Source: Thermococcus sp. (GTDB lineage: Archaea > Methanobacteriota_B > Thermococci > Thermococcales > Thermococcaceae). Taken from it: a DNA stretch of 64,000 nucleotides. Positions 27,166 to 34,853 of this stretch are shown piece after piece (the stretch's first letter is position 1; every line of letters starts with the position of its first letter). Below the pieces are notes generated by a model. The model worked only from the letters and a program-made list of their open reading frames with translations. It did no database searches and was not told where the DNA came from. Position numbers and translations under genes: made by a program. The DNA is taken from contig NZ_WANV01000030.1 of the NCBI RefSeq assembly GCF_015521605.1, forward strand, positions 62,001-126,000, written 5' to 3'.

Positions 27166-27199
27166 CCTGCTTCGTTTGGTTCTCTGTCGTGATGTTGAC
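27143..27199 (-). repeat. Junction repeat B, copy 1 (decayed)
   Basis: Decayed copy of the stretch that encodes NYDGKPNGAGEEHWSEVR in the intact cassette. The 3' end of the upstream membrane gene reads through it as HHDREPNEAGE. It differs from the other copies by several substitutions and a one-base deletion. Confidence 0.65.
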
Positions 27200-27695
27200 A
27201 TAGTATAATCCATAATAGGGTGGTTATCACCCCTAAAATCGCTAGTGGGTAATTCCTAATAATCACTATTAAGGTCCAAAGTCCCAATAGTGTGATCGTT
27301 ATAGCTACTCTTCCAGGCTTTTGACGTAAGGAGATCACTCCCAGTCCGTCCAGTAGAGTTATAGAGGCCACCTTGAGAATAGTGGTAAAGTCTTTGATGT
27401 CCCCTTTGATCACCATGTAACCTACTCCAATAAACCAAACGAGAAGTACAATAATGTACCCACTTGGAGATTTTTTGCTTTTCTTGTTTTGGATTCTAAT
27501 CAGAGAATAAGGTATCGCAAATGAGAGAATTCCAAATCCTAAACCTGTAAGAGGAACCTCAAAGGCCTTGCTAAGTGTTAGTACTTCCAGAGACAGTAGT
27601 GAAAAAGCAAAAGAAAGCTGGAGTACTCTTTTCCAGTCGGGATATGCCATGAGTCCTAAAATCGGAATGAGAAAGATAAGGGGAATGACGTCCAT
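27144..27695 (-). CDS. Multi-spanning membrane protein, candidate immunity protein (module 3)
   Basis: A 183-residue protein with about six membrane spans (VIPLIFLIPILGLMAYP, GYIIVLLVWFIGVGYMVIKG, IILGVITTLLWIILCQ-like end). ATG 27695 follows GGGGTGATTGAGA and is preferred over a TTG two codons upstream. The last 15 residues are encoded by junction repeat B, so the gene's 3' end has been shaped by recombination with the next module. Confidence 0.6.
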   Translation of the reverse strand: MDVIPLIFLIPILGLMAYPDWKRVLQLSFAFSLLSLEVLTLSKAFEVPLTGLGFGILSFAIPYSLIRIQNKKSKKSPSGYIIVLLVWFIGVGYMVIKGDIKDFTTILKVASITLLDGLGVISLRQKPGRVAITITLLGLWTLIVIIRNYPLAILGVITTLLWIILCQHHDREPNEAGEVTGVK

Positions 27696-27701
27696 TCTCA
27701 A

Positions 27702-28076
27702 TCACCCCGTAATGTAGTCAAGGTAACCAAATACTCTCCGTGAATACTCGACTGCGTTCCTTGTCCACACTATTGCCTTGTTTGATCCCTTCAGGAATAT
27801 CAGTGTAATAGCAATATCCACTGTGACTACTTTGTTGTTTTGAGTTATTTTGCCACCACCATAGCCCTTGAACTCAACTGTGCCCTCAGAGGTCTTTAAG
27901 GTATATGGTAGCTGTAGAGAATACGTGCTCCCCCAGAGCCCCAGCTCTAATACTAAAAGGGGAACCTCTGCACTCGAAGTAAATTTTATGACAATTTTAG
28001 TGAAATACAAATCATTACATTCAAATCCCACCTGCTCTAACTCTACTCCCCTCATTGGCTTTACTTCCATCCTCAT
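27702..28076 (-). CDS. Orphan C-terminal cassette (module 3)
   Basis: A 124-codon frame from ATG 28076; the same frame stays open about 60 bases further upstream through junction repeat B (NYDGKPNGNREEHWSEMR). The body, LEQVGFECNDLYFTKIVIKF and so on, aligns with the residues after repeat B in the module 2 cassette (LKQVTSECDPIYFKYN), and then diverges, ending with AVEYSRRVFGYLDYITG. No signal peptide and no upstream domains remain. A toxin tip without its secretion head. Confidence 0.6.
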   Translation of the reverse strand: MRMEVKPMRGVELEQVGFECNDLYFTKIVIKFTSSAEVPLLVLELGLWGSTYSLQLPYTLKTSEGTVEFKGYGGGKITQNNKVVTVDIAITLIFLKGSNKAIVWTRNAVEYSRRVFGYLDYITG

Positions 28077-28130
28077 CTCGCTCCAGTGTTCTTCTCTGTT
28101 TCCGTTAGGTTTGCCGTCGTAATTGTCTGG
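28072..28130 (-). repeat. Junction repeat B, copy 2
   Basis: Encodes NYDGKPNGNREEHWSEMR in the cassette frame. The upstream membrane gene reads the same DNA in another frame (IQTITTANLTETEKNTGAR). Shares GAAGAACACTGGAGCGAG with copy 3. Confidence 0.75.
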
Positions 28131-28849
28131 ATAACATTTTCATCCTGATTACTACCAACTTCGTGCATCAGTATAAGTAGTGTTAAGAGAAATGTCCATG
28201 CAATAGAACCGACAATCGGTAGCAAAAGGCCTGTCCAAGGATCCACTATACTCGGAACTAATGGAATGTACAAGAATATATAAACCCACGGTGTGAGTTT
28301 GATTATTTTCTTCTTAGTGACATCATTTTGTGAGCTAGCTAATCTGTAAATGACTACAAATACTATTACTTCACAGATAATGAGGAAAATCCTATACACA
28401 GATGCCTCTGAGATGACGAACAGTTTGTAATTAATCCCCACAAGGCTTACAATGACTATTATCGTAAGAAGCAAAGGGGCAACTTTACCTATATTGAAAA
28501 CCCTTTCCAAGAGCAAGATCCAGCGTACGTTCCTTAAATCCAAATACATGAAAAACCAGAATGCCGGCAAACCGACAAAAATAAGTATCCTAACAGGAAG
28601 TGATACTTTTATGCTTGCGCCCATCAAAAAACCTAGCCAATAAAAGAAGAACCCTGCAAACTTGGGATCATCCCCAATGTATACTAAGAAAAACAAGATT
28701 AGAATTATAGGCATTGTCATCAATCCTAAAACTTTGGTTGAATGAACACCCTCATGATGCAAGAGAGCTGCAATTCCTAATTGTGAGAGAATAAATAAAA
28801 AGAGAGACTTCCATATCCCCTTGAAGGACACCCTTTCCGACATCCTCAT
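28073..28849 (-). CDS. Multi-spanning membrane protein, candidate immunity protein (module 2)
   Basis: A 258-residue protein with seven to eight membrane spans (FLFILSQLGIAALLHHEG, MTMPIILILFFLVYIGDD, PLLLTIIVIVSLVGINYKLF). ATG 28849 overlaps the stop of the module 2 cassette (ATGA). The last 20 residues are read out of frame through junction repeat B, so the native C-terminus was probably replaced when module 3 was joined. Confidence 0.62.
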   Translation of the reverse strand: MRMSERVSFKGIWKSLFLFILSQLGIAALLHHEGVHSTKVLGLMTMPIILILFFLVYIGDDPKFAGFFFYWLGFLMGASIKVSLPVRILIFVGLPAFWFFMYLDLRNVRWILLLERVFNIGKVAPLLLTIIVIVSLVGINYKLFVISEASVYRIFLIICEVIVFVVIYRLASSQNDVTKKKIIKLTPWVYIFLYIPLVPSIVDPWTGLLLPIVGSIAWTFLLTLLILMHEVGSNQDENVIQTITTANLTETEKNTGAR

Positions 28850-30054
28850 CCCCTCCACCATGTTATAGCGTACTCTTTCATCCAGTTGGCAAGCCAGTTG
28901 GCTTCTGGTGGAAGCTTATTTAGGATATCCTGAATAAACTTAATGTTGGCGATAGGTGCGGATCTTTTCCCGAGTTTGTATGTTAAGAGTGCATCGGCAG
29001 CAATGTCTGCAACTACTGCCATGTGGTCTACTTCTACATAGACCCTGCTCTGGAGAGTAAAGCGCTGAATCCCGAGTTTATCAAAGGGCACGTCGTGAAT
29101 TATTTTTACTGGAATCCTCGCTCCATAAATCCCTTCTACTTGAATATCATTCCATGCGTCTTCCCAATAGGGAAATATGTCCCCAATAACAAAGATATCA
29201 GGTTTTGATATCTTGAAGTGTGCGATAGACGTTATGGTGGAATAACCTCCGGTCGGTATTGTTTTGGGATCAATGTAACTGACTACTGGTGAAAAGCTTC
29301 CTGCTGGAAATTGCAGATACTTGTTTAATATTGAAACATCAATATCCGAAACGATATCCCCTGTCACTTTTAAGTCGTAGCTGTATCCATTGTAAATTGT
29401 TAATCGACAAGTGAGAGTCGCCTCATAGTTTCCCATATTGTACTTGAAGTATATTGGATCACACTCCGACGTTACTTGCTTAAGTTGATCACCAGTTTTC
29501 ACTGTCACCCTCACCTCGCTCCAGTGTTCTTCTCCTGCTCCGTTTGGTTTTCCATCATAATTGTCAAGGAAAAGTTTGATAGTATGATTGCCGATTCCTA
29601 TAAGGGGATGCGAGAACACTAGTAGTGAGTCCCCGTTAGCATTTACGGGGATCTCCGCCGTAATGTTCTTAATCCTCTCCCCGTCAACTTCAATGAATCC
29701 TCTAACTTGAATTGGGGATCTGTCATAATTCCACGCTTTCACTTGCAAATACACCTCGCCGCCACCTTCAAGCTCATGAGGATATACAGTCAAAACAACG
29801 TTGAATAAGTCGCTGGGGACCCCACTCACGGTTATCTCCCCGCTCCTCGATGCTTCCAGTTTTCCGTCTTCCCAGGCTTCTATTCTATAGTCGTGCTCTC
29901 CGGCCTGAGCAGTCCACGTTAAAGTGACGCTCCCCGTGCTCCCACCACCGATCGTGAGGCTTTTGCTTGACTTTTCTTGGCCATCAATGAAAAGCTTTAC
30001 TGTTACTGTCCTAGACCTTGATACTGGATTTTTCACGCTCACATCAAAGCTCAC
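28846..30054 (-). CDS. Orphan C-terminal cassette with two CARDB-like domains (module 2)
   Basis: The longest orphan cassette, 402 codons from a GTG at 30054; the frame is open only eight codons further, to a TAA. It starts in the middle of a CARDB-like domain (SVSFDVSVKNP), then has repeat A (AWEDGKLEASRSGEITV), a second CARDB-like domain (LTVYPHELEGGGEVYLQV), repeat B (NYDGKPNGAGEEHWSEVR) and a variable C-terminal region of about 200 residues ending ANWMKEYAITWWRG. There is no signal peptide, so it cannot be secreted as it stands. Because it holds both repeat A and repeat B, it shows their order in an intact protein. Confidence 0.65.
   Translation of the reverse strand: MSFDVSVKNPVSRSRTVTVKLFIDGQEKSSKSLTIGGGSTGSVTLTWTAQAGEHDYRIEAWEDGKLEASRSGEITVSGVPSDLFNVVLTVYPHELEGGGEVYLQVKAWNYDRSPIQVRGFIEVDGERIKNITAEIPVNANGDSLLVFSHPLIGIGNHTIKLFLDNYDGKPNGAGEEHWSEVRVTVKTGDQLKQVTSECDPIYFKYNMGNYEATLTCRLTIYNGYSYDLKVTGDIVSDIDVSILNKYLQFPAGSFSPVVSYIDPKTIPTGGYSTITSIAHFKISKPDIFVIGDIFPYWEDAWNDIQVEGIYGARIPVKIIHDVPFDKLGIQRFTLQSRVYVEVDHMAVVADIAADALLTYKLGKRSAPIANIKFIQDILNKLPPEANWLANWMKEYAITWWRG
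29512..29572 (-). repeat. Junction repeat B, copy 3
   Basis: Encodes NYDGKPNGAGEEHWSEVR inside the module 2 cassette, the intact context for the repeat. Confidence 0.75.
29829..29901 (-). repeat. Junction repeat A, copy 3
   Basis: Encodes GEHDYRIEAWEDGKLEASRS inside the module 2 cassette, the intact context for the repeat, where it forms the last strands of a CARDB-like domain. Confidence 0.75.
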
Positions 30055-30120
30055 GCTGTCCCCATGGGTTGGATTGCTTTATACCCATCCAATGTTGTTG
30101 CTTGACGGTTGATTCTTGAA

Positions 30121-30342
30121 TTATGATTTGGATTGTGTTTCGTGTTTTAACTTTAATGATTGAATTCGCCCGGCTATGCTTAACTTTAGTTCGCCAACAT
30201 CATCAAAGAGTGCCCAGGCAAATAACCAGGGTATTATAAACACTAAAATTAACGCAATGAGCCCTCCATAAATTTCCGTCTCCATGAGGATGGGAAAGTT
30301 CATTGCTACTATACTGGCCAGTATAACACGGTAAACTTTCAT
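30121..30342 (-). CDS. Small membrane protein, C-terminal half of a split immunity-like protein (module 1b)
   Basis: A 73-residue protein with two membrane spans (VILASIVAMNFPILM and GGLIALILVFIIPWLFAWAL). It aligns by eye with the second half of the 190-residue membrane protein at 31054-31623 (MLVFVLSFLSILIIPVVLE and GGVLLWFIILLAPLGVMWSM). The start overlaps the stop of its first-half partner (ATGA). Confidence 0.6.
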   Translation of the reverse strand: MKVYRVILASIVAMNFPILMETEIYGGLIALILVFIIPWLFAWALFDDVGELKLSIAGRIQSLKLKHETQSKS

Positions 30343-30611
30343 AATTTTCCCTCCAGCATGTTAATTTCTTCTTCGAGATTAGTTAGGTTTGTTTTTTCAG
30401 AGTGAGCTAGGGCTCCGTATATTAAAAGCGGCACTAGAAGGAGTATGGAATATCCCAAAGATACAATAGAGACAGCAATTGCTGATATGCTGTAAAGTAT
30501 CATGGAGATCAGTTCTCCAGCACTGGGGCGTACCTTGAGCACAATACTTATTGTTAAAATCATATATGCTAGTACCACAATTGAATTCCATATTGGGATG
30601 TAGCTAATCAT
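30339..30611 (-). CDS. Small membrane protein, N-terminal half of a split immunity-like protein (module 1b)
   Basis: A 90-residue protein with three membrane spans (MISYIPIWNSIVVLAYMILT at the start). It aligns by eye with the first half of the protein at 31054-31623, including the LEEEI / LERPRI end. Here the protein is encoded as two ATGA-coupled genes, there as one. Confidence 0.6.
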   Translation of the reverse strand: MISYIPIWNSIVVLAYMILTISIVLKVRPSAGELISMILYSISAIAVSIVSLGYSILLLVPLLIYGALAHSEKTNLTNLEEEINMLEGKL

Positions 30612-30756
30612 CTGTTCCCCTCCTAACGTGGTTTTCGAGATTTAATAGTCTGCGATTGATTTTTCTGAGTTCTCTAAGGAGCCTACGGCGGAAGAAGTAC
30701 ATTAGAAATAAATAAAAGACCCAAGGAAGCACCATCAGTAGATATGCCTCGGGCAT
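30604..30756 (-). CDS. 50-residue single-span protein (module 1b)
   Basis: Starts MPEAYLLMVLPWVFYLFLMY and continues with a strongly basic helix (FFRRRLLRELRKINRRLLNL). It follows the module 1b cassette with a GGAGGGTGA ribosome binding site and overlaps the next start. It is a paralogue of the 50-residue protein at 31620-31772: same length, same place and the shared PWxFYxxL core. Confidence 0.58.
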   Translation of the reverse strand: MPEAYLLMVLPWVFYLFLMYFFRRRLLRELRKINRRLLNLENHVRRGTDD

Positions 30757-30761
30757 GTCAT

Positions 30762-31127
30762 TCACCCTCCTGGAAGGAACAGAGGCTTTAGTAAGTACTC
30801 AGCTACTCCTTTAGCTCTCTCCTTTGTTGATTCCCTTGCTCCAATAGTTTCAGCGAGATTATACACCCATATACTTCCTCCTACAAGTTTCCCATATATT
30901 CCAAAAGTGGCTTCTAATGCAACTTTTCCCTTTTCTGTGGTTGTGAGCATCGTTCCTGTTGATGATTCTATGGTGGCTATCTCAGAAAAAGTGGCTAACC
31001 CCGATAATAATGCTGGGGAGAATGCCATTGCAGTACCCTTCATGATGCCGTCACTAGCATCTTCGTTCCAGTATTTGCTTCCTGTGTATCTTGTCACTAT
31101 TATCCCCTCCAGGCTCTTGCATCTCAT
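30762..31127 (-). CDS. Orphan C-terminal cassette (module 1b)
   Basis: A 121-codon frame that starts inside the 3' end of the upstream membrane gene. Residues 5-37 repeat the junction of the full-length protein (SLEGIIVTRYTGSKYWN, GIMKGTAMAFSP), after which the two diverge completely except for the ending FLPGG. The variable part holds hydrophobic, glycine-rich segments that could insert into a membrane. No signal peptide. It is a second C-terminal tip for the 994-residue protein. Confidence 0.68.
   Translation of the reverse strand: MRCKSLEGIIVTRYTGSKYWNEDASDGIMKGTAMAFSPALLSGLATFSEIATIESSTGTMLTTTEKGKVALEATFGIYGKLVGGSIWVYNLAETIGARESTKERAKGVAEYLLKPLFLPGG
31013..31112 (-). repeat. Junction repeat C, copy 1
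   Basis: Encodes SLEGII-x-x-RYTGSKYWN...GIMKGTAMAFSP in the orphan cassette. By eye about four in five bases match copy 2 at 32009-32107, and similarity ends at both edges. Confidence 0.75.
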
Positions 31128-31623
31128 GATTTTGGTCGATACTCTTTGAGATATGTTCTAGTTCTAACTCAAATTCATCAATTTCTGCTAGCATACTCCA
31201 CATTACTCCAAGCGGGGCTAATAATATGATAAACCACAACAAAACGCCACCAAATGGAGCAATTTCCAGTACAACTGGGATAATTAGTATACTCAGAAAG
31301 CTAAGAACAAACACAAGCATCCTGTATCTCTTCGTATTTCCTGTATTTCGAGATACTCTCATGTCGTCCCTGTAGTTTATTCTTGGTCTCTCAAGGTGTT
31401 TGATTATATTTTGAGTTATCTGGAGGAATATTGAGTAATATACTAATGGTATGAGTAAGGAAAAAGAGTACCACTTTGAAATCTTCGAAGTAATTACTGC
31501 TGAAATGGTGTAACCGGCCAACAAGAGAGAGAGGATTCTGCTGGGATTCTTTTTTATTAACATTACCCCTAACGAGGTGTAGAGTACAACAATTGCGGCT
31601 GTTAAAATATTGATCGTTATCAT
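31054..31623 (-). CDS. Multi-spanning membrane protein, candidate immunity protein (module 1)
   Basis: A 189-residue protein starting MITINILTAAIVVLYTSLGV with about six membrane spans in two groups of three. ATG 31623 overlaps the stop of the 50-residue gene; the longer frame upstream belongs to that gene's DNA. The last 25 residues (MQEPGGDNSDKIHRKQ) are out-of-frame reading through junction repeat C. It is the fused form of the pair at 30121-30611. Confidence 0.62.
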   Translation of the reverse strand: MITINILTAAIVVLYTSLGVMLIKKNPSRILSLLLAGYTISAVITSKISKWYSFSLLIPLVYYSIFLQITQNIIKHLERPRINYRDDMRVSRNTGNTKRYRMLVFVLSFLSILIIPVVLEIAPFGGVLLWFIILLAPLGVMWSMLAEIDEFELELEHISKSIDQNHEMQEPGGDNSDKIHRKQILERRC

Positions 31624-31772
31624 TTTATAACCTCCTCTGAAGTTTTTAGGGGTTCTTGTAGAGCTTCCTTCATGTCTTTTAGCTTTTTGTACGTGGCTAT
31701 GCGTAAATGGAGTATAATCAAAAAATAAAAAAACCACGGGGCGAGTAGTATGACATATTCTTTACTGTCCAT
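31620..31772 (-). CDS. 50-residue single-span protein (module 1)
   Basis: Starts MDSKEYVILLAPWFFYFLII and continues with a charged helix. It begins within the stop codon of the 994-residue protein (TAATG) and ends overlapping the next start (ATGA), so the three are coupled. Paralogue of the 50-residue gene at 30604-30756. Together with the larger membrane protein it may make a two-part immunity complex. Confidence 0.6.
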   Translation of the reverse strand: MDSKEYVILLAPWFFYFLIILHLRIATYKKLKDMKEALQEPLKTSEEVIK

Positions 31773-34756
31773 TACAGACCCCCCGGAAGAAGCACGTTTT
31801 CAATAAATCTCTTAATGACGTTTTTAATTCCCTCTTTGATATTTTCTGAAGTTTCTATTATGTCCACTGCCTTAAAAGTAGTGATGTAGCCTCCCACAAA
31901 TGTAGTATAGTGACCTAACCCGTCTTTAGCGAGTATTGTAGCGCCCTCAGTAATACTTTTCGAACTCCATGCTGCCGGAAACGCATAGATAATCTCTATT
32001 AACAATGGAGAGAATGCCATTGCAGTTCCTTTCATGATTCCTCTGTTAGCGTCATAGTTCCAGTACTTACTTCCCGTGTACCTCGCCATTATTATCCCCT
32101 CCAGACTCATGTACTGATCAGATCCCAATCTAACTGTAACCCTCAAGTAATGTGGTGTATCTGCTCTCTTTAAAGTGTAGTGGCAAGTTCCGTCTTCACA
32201 CGACCATACATTGATTCTGGGTGTTAAATCCCGCACGTCACTGAGCTCAAGAGCTTCAGCCATTTTTTCATCAAGTGGAACAACAACTTCTGCTATTTTG
32301 CCACTGAATTTTGCTGGGATGACATCATTGATGAGATCAGCGCTGATTACCTTCGAGGTATCTTCGTCATTATCAAGCGTCTTGCTCGTTATTGAATAGG
32401 GCACATCAGATGACAAGGTATTCTTTTTGACTATAATGTCGCATACTCCTGTCTCCCCAAGTAACACCGGATCGCTAGGACACTCAAGACTGAGGGTTAG
32501 GTCGGTGGGAGTGCTTACTTCAATAGTTTTTGAATATAGGGGTAAGCCATTGACCTTTAGTGTTATTCTGTATGTGCCTGCATTACTAAATGTATGAGTC
32601 GTATAGTCTTCAAGATGGCTGTCTGGACTTACAACCACTCCGTAATAAGTTTTTTTGAGTATCTTCTGACCATTATCAATTTCAAGTGTTACAGTCGGAT
32701 TGGATAATTGTCCTTTAGAAGTCGTTATTACGTAGCGGAATGTCACAGCATCCCCCGCGTACACTATTGAAGGAGAGAAACTAAATGCGCCGTTTATAGA
32801 CCTTTCTTCGTCTTGGTCTGAACTCACCGTAACGCTCGTTTGGGCGCCCTTTGACTTTCCGTTCCAGTAGATTGAGGCGTGGGTAACGTAAGTGCTGGTG
32901 TCACTGTACGTCACATTCTGCTCCAGCAGGACTTTCTCCCCGTTATTGGGGACATCAACAGTTCCGGAGTACGTTCTGGAATTCGTTGGAGAGTATGGAA
33001 TCGTAATTGAATACTCTAGATTGTCCAAGGAGGCATTGTTTTCATTCCTCACGACAACCTTGTAAGTCACGCCCTCGCCCTCCATAATGCTGGTTCTTGA
33101 AGCTTCAACTGTCAGATAGACCCTGTTCCAATCCACTGGTGAGGTCAAATCAACCGTGGCGGAGTACTCTTCTCGTATCGTTCTTTCATCGCAACTTGGA
33201 GAGGCTGAGAGCGGTTCTAAACCCCCTCCAGAGAGAGGGACTGCCCCGCAGGAGGGAGTGTAGGTAACCTCAACTTTCCCACTCACGTGGAGCTCTCCGT
33301 CCATGGTGTGGGTTACTGAAAACCTCCCACTTTCCCAGGTGTAGGTTTCTCCAGAATTCAGGAACGAGACGCTCCCGCTGTCGGAACCACTGCCCGTGTA
33401 ATCGTCAACGTTGATCCTGATGTTGTTTATCGCGTTGTTTTCCGCACTCATCTTAACTTCAATGTGGTACTCTACTCTGCCCGGAACGTTACTGTCGATC
33501 ACGACTTTAATGTCGTTAATTTTCAGGACTCCCTCGGTGTTCTCTGGAATGAGCGCTAGCAGTGTAACTCCCTCTGGCTGGGTTCCTGTTGTTGGGATCG
33601 AGCTATCTGCAGGGGTACTGAGGGGTTCTTTCGAGGATAGCATTGATGGTAAGATTATCGGGTTCTTGATCGGTAGAGGTTTTGACTCGATGGGTGTTGT
33701 ATCGGTGTTGCTCTCGATAACCGCAACCCCAAGTGCTTCCTTTAACTCTGCGACCTTCTGATTGAGGATCCAATCCAATTCGGCGTTGGTATTGCCGTAG
33801 CTTCTTGCATTTATGAGTGTGTAAATGTCTTCAACAAGCTCATAGGCCTCCAGTGCGCTTGGCCAGTAATAAATGGTTGTTGTCGTGGTAACTTGTGTGG
33901 GGGTTGTTGAACGTGAGATTGTCTTGAACATCAAGCCGCCATTCTTAACGGGAGTTATGTTCTCGACCTTTCCCTGCAATGTAACGAGTCCTGTTTCTTG
34001 GTGGAGCATTAGGGTGGTGGTGCCGGCTTGACCGGTTATGAGCTTGTACGTTGCTTCCCTTAGATTATTGATGGCAAGCTTCATTTTCTGGTAATCCTTC
34101 TGGTAGTATCCCATGTAGAAAAATACCCATGGATCCGCCAGAACAGGGTTTATCTGTTTTCCAGGATCGTTGGTTGTGGGAACTTCCATTGGCTGGATCC
34201 ATTTCCATTTCTTCAGCGCCCAAGCTTCGTAGTGGTTGTATTTAAACGCTACATCCATGAAGGCCATGGAGAAGTCTTCAAGAAAGGCCGTCATGTTGAA
34301 GTCCTCGTTAATCCCGTCCGCGTTTTTGATAATGTAATCTTCCAGGGCTTGAATCTGCTCATCAGTCCAGCCTTGAGCCTTCAAAGCCTCAACCGTCTCA
34401 TGGGGAAGGCCGTTCCGGCTGATGTTCTGAGCAATTTCTCTAAGCTCCTCGGCGGTGTAGTACGTCTTAACTCCGGAAGCCTTCAGTTCTTCCAGAGCCT
34501 GCCAGATTGAGGCTGAAATGTTGGCCGCGTTATCTGCACCCAGACGGGAGTTTTGAATCAACTCTTGGGCCAGCGTAGTGTTTCCGGTGGTGTTGAACTG
34601 AACCACGAGTTCGGCTTCTTTGTTGAGAATCTCCCAGAATTTCTCGTACGGGTCGCTCTGGCTTTCAACGGTGGTGGCGTAGGCTGTGCTTCCAGCTGCC
34701 GTCACTATCGACCCCAGCATGAGAATTATCATCAACACTCCTACTGCCTTCCTCAT
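31772..34756 (-). CDS. Large secreted protein, head of the candidate polymorphic toxin locus
   Basis: A 994-residue protein with a clear signal peptide (GVLMIILMLGSIVTAAGSTA). Residues about 30-290 are alpha-helical (DPYEKFWEILNKEAELVVQF); a Ser/Pro/Thr linker follows near 350-395, then several Ig/CARDB-like beta domains, for example VEASRTSIMEGEGVTYKVVV and SFSPSIVYAGDAVTFRYVIT. The last 111 residues (from 884, SLEGIIMARYTGSKYWN) begin with junction repeat C and end in a hydrophobic tip closing LLPGGL. It is the only protein of the island with a signal peptide and it stands first, behind a promoter with GGTGA at the start. There is no C-terminal anchor. Alternative reading: an S-layer-associated or adhesin protein. 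Confidence 0.75.
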   Translation of the reverse strand: MRKAVGVLMIILMLGSIVTAAGSTAYATTVESQSDPYEKFWEILNKEAELVVQFNTTGNTTLAQELIQNSRLGADNAANISASIWQALEELKASGVKTYYTAEELREIAQNISRNGLPHETVEALKAQGWTDEQIQALEDYIIKNADGINEDFNMTAFLEDFSMAFMDVAFKYNHYEAWALKKWKWIQPMEVPTTNDPGKQINPVLADPWVFFYMGYYQKDYQKMKLAINNLREATYKLITGQAGTTTLMLHQETGLVTLQGKVENITPVKNGGLMFKTISRSTTPTQVTTTTTIYYWPSALEAYELVEDIYTLINARSYGNTNAELDWILNQKVAELKEALGVAVIESNTDTTPIESKPLPIKNPIILPSMLSSKEPLSTPADSSIPTTGTQPEGVTLLALIPENTEGVLKINDIKVVIDSNVPGRVEYHIEVKMSAENNAINNIRINVDDYTGSGSDSGSVSFLNSGETYTWESGRFSVTHTMDGELHVSGKVEVTYTPSCGAVPLSGGGLEPLSASPSCDERTIREEYSATVDLTSPVDWNRVYLTVEASRTSIMEGEGVTYKVVVRNENNASLDNLEYSITIPYSPTNSRTYSGTVDVPNNGEKVLLEQNVTYSDTSTYVTHASIYWNGKSKGAQTSVTVSSDQDEERSINGAFSFSPSIVYAGDAVTFRYVITTSKGQLSNPTVTLEIDNGQKILKKTYYGVVVSPDSHLEDYTTHTFSNAGTYRITLKVNGLPLYSKTIEVSTPTDLTLSLECPSDPVLLGETGVCDIIVKKNTLSSDVPYSITSKTLDNDEDTSKVISADLINDVIPAKFSGKIAEVVVPLDEKMAEALELSDVRDLTPRINVWSCEDGTCHYTLKRADTPHYLRVTVRLGSDQYMSLEGIIMARYTGSKYWNYDANRGIMKGTAMAFSPLLIEIIYAFPAAWSSKSITEGATILAKDGLGHYTTFVGGYITTFKAVDIIETSENIKEGIKNVIKRFIENVLLPGGL
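32009..32107 (-). repeat. Junction repeat C, copy 2
   Basis: Marks residues 884-917 of the full-length protein. It is the point where the full-length and orphan C-terminal tips start to differ. Confidence 0.75.
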
Positions 34757-34853
34757 CAGGATTTCACCGCAGTACTAACCAAAGTTAGAACTTAAAAGAT
34801 TTTTCTATCCAGATTTTGCTCACTACTATAAAGAGTATGCAAAAAATGGGAAA

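Noticed and set aside
23043-34756. Island as an integrated virus or plasmid
   Set aside because: No integrase, tRNA, att duplication or replication gene is visible; the modules are all secreted-protein tips and membrane proteins, so a cassette array fits better.
30762-34756. LPGG ends as sortase-type sorting signals
   Set aside because: No LPxTG followed by a membrane span and basic tail; the motif is at the very end of the protein and is not shared by all cassettes.
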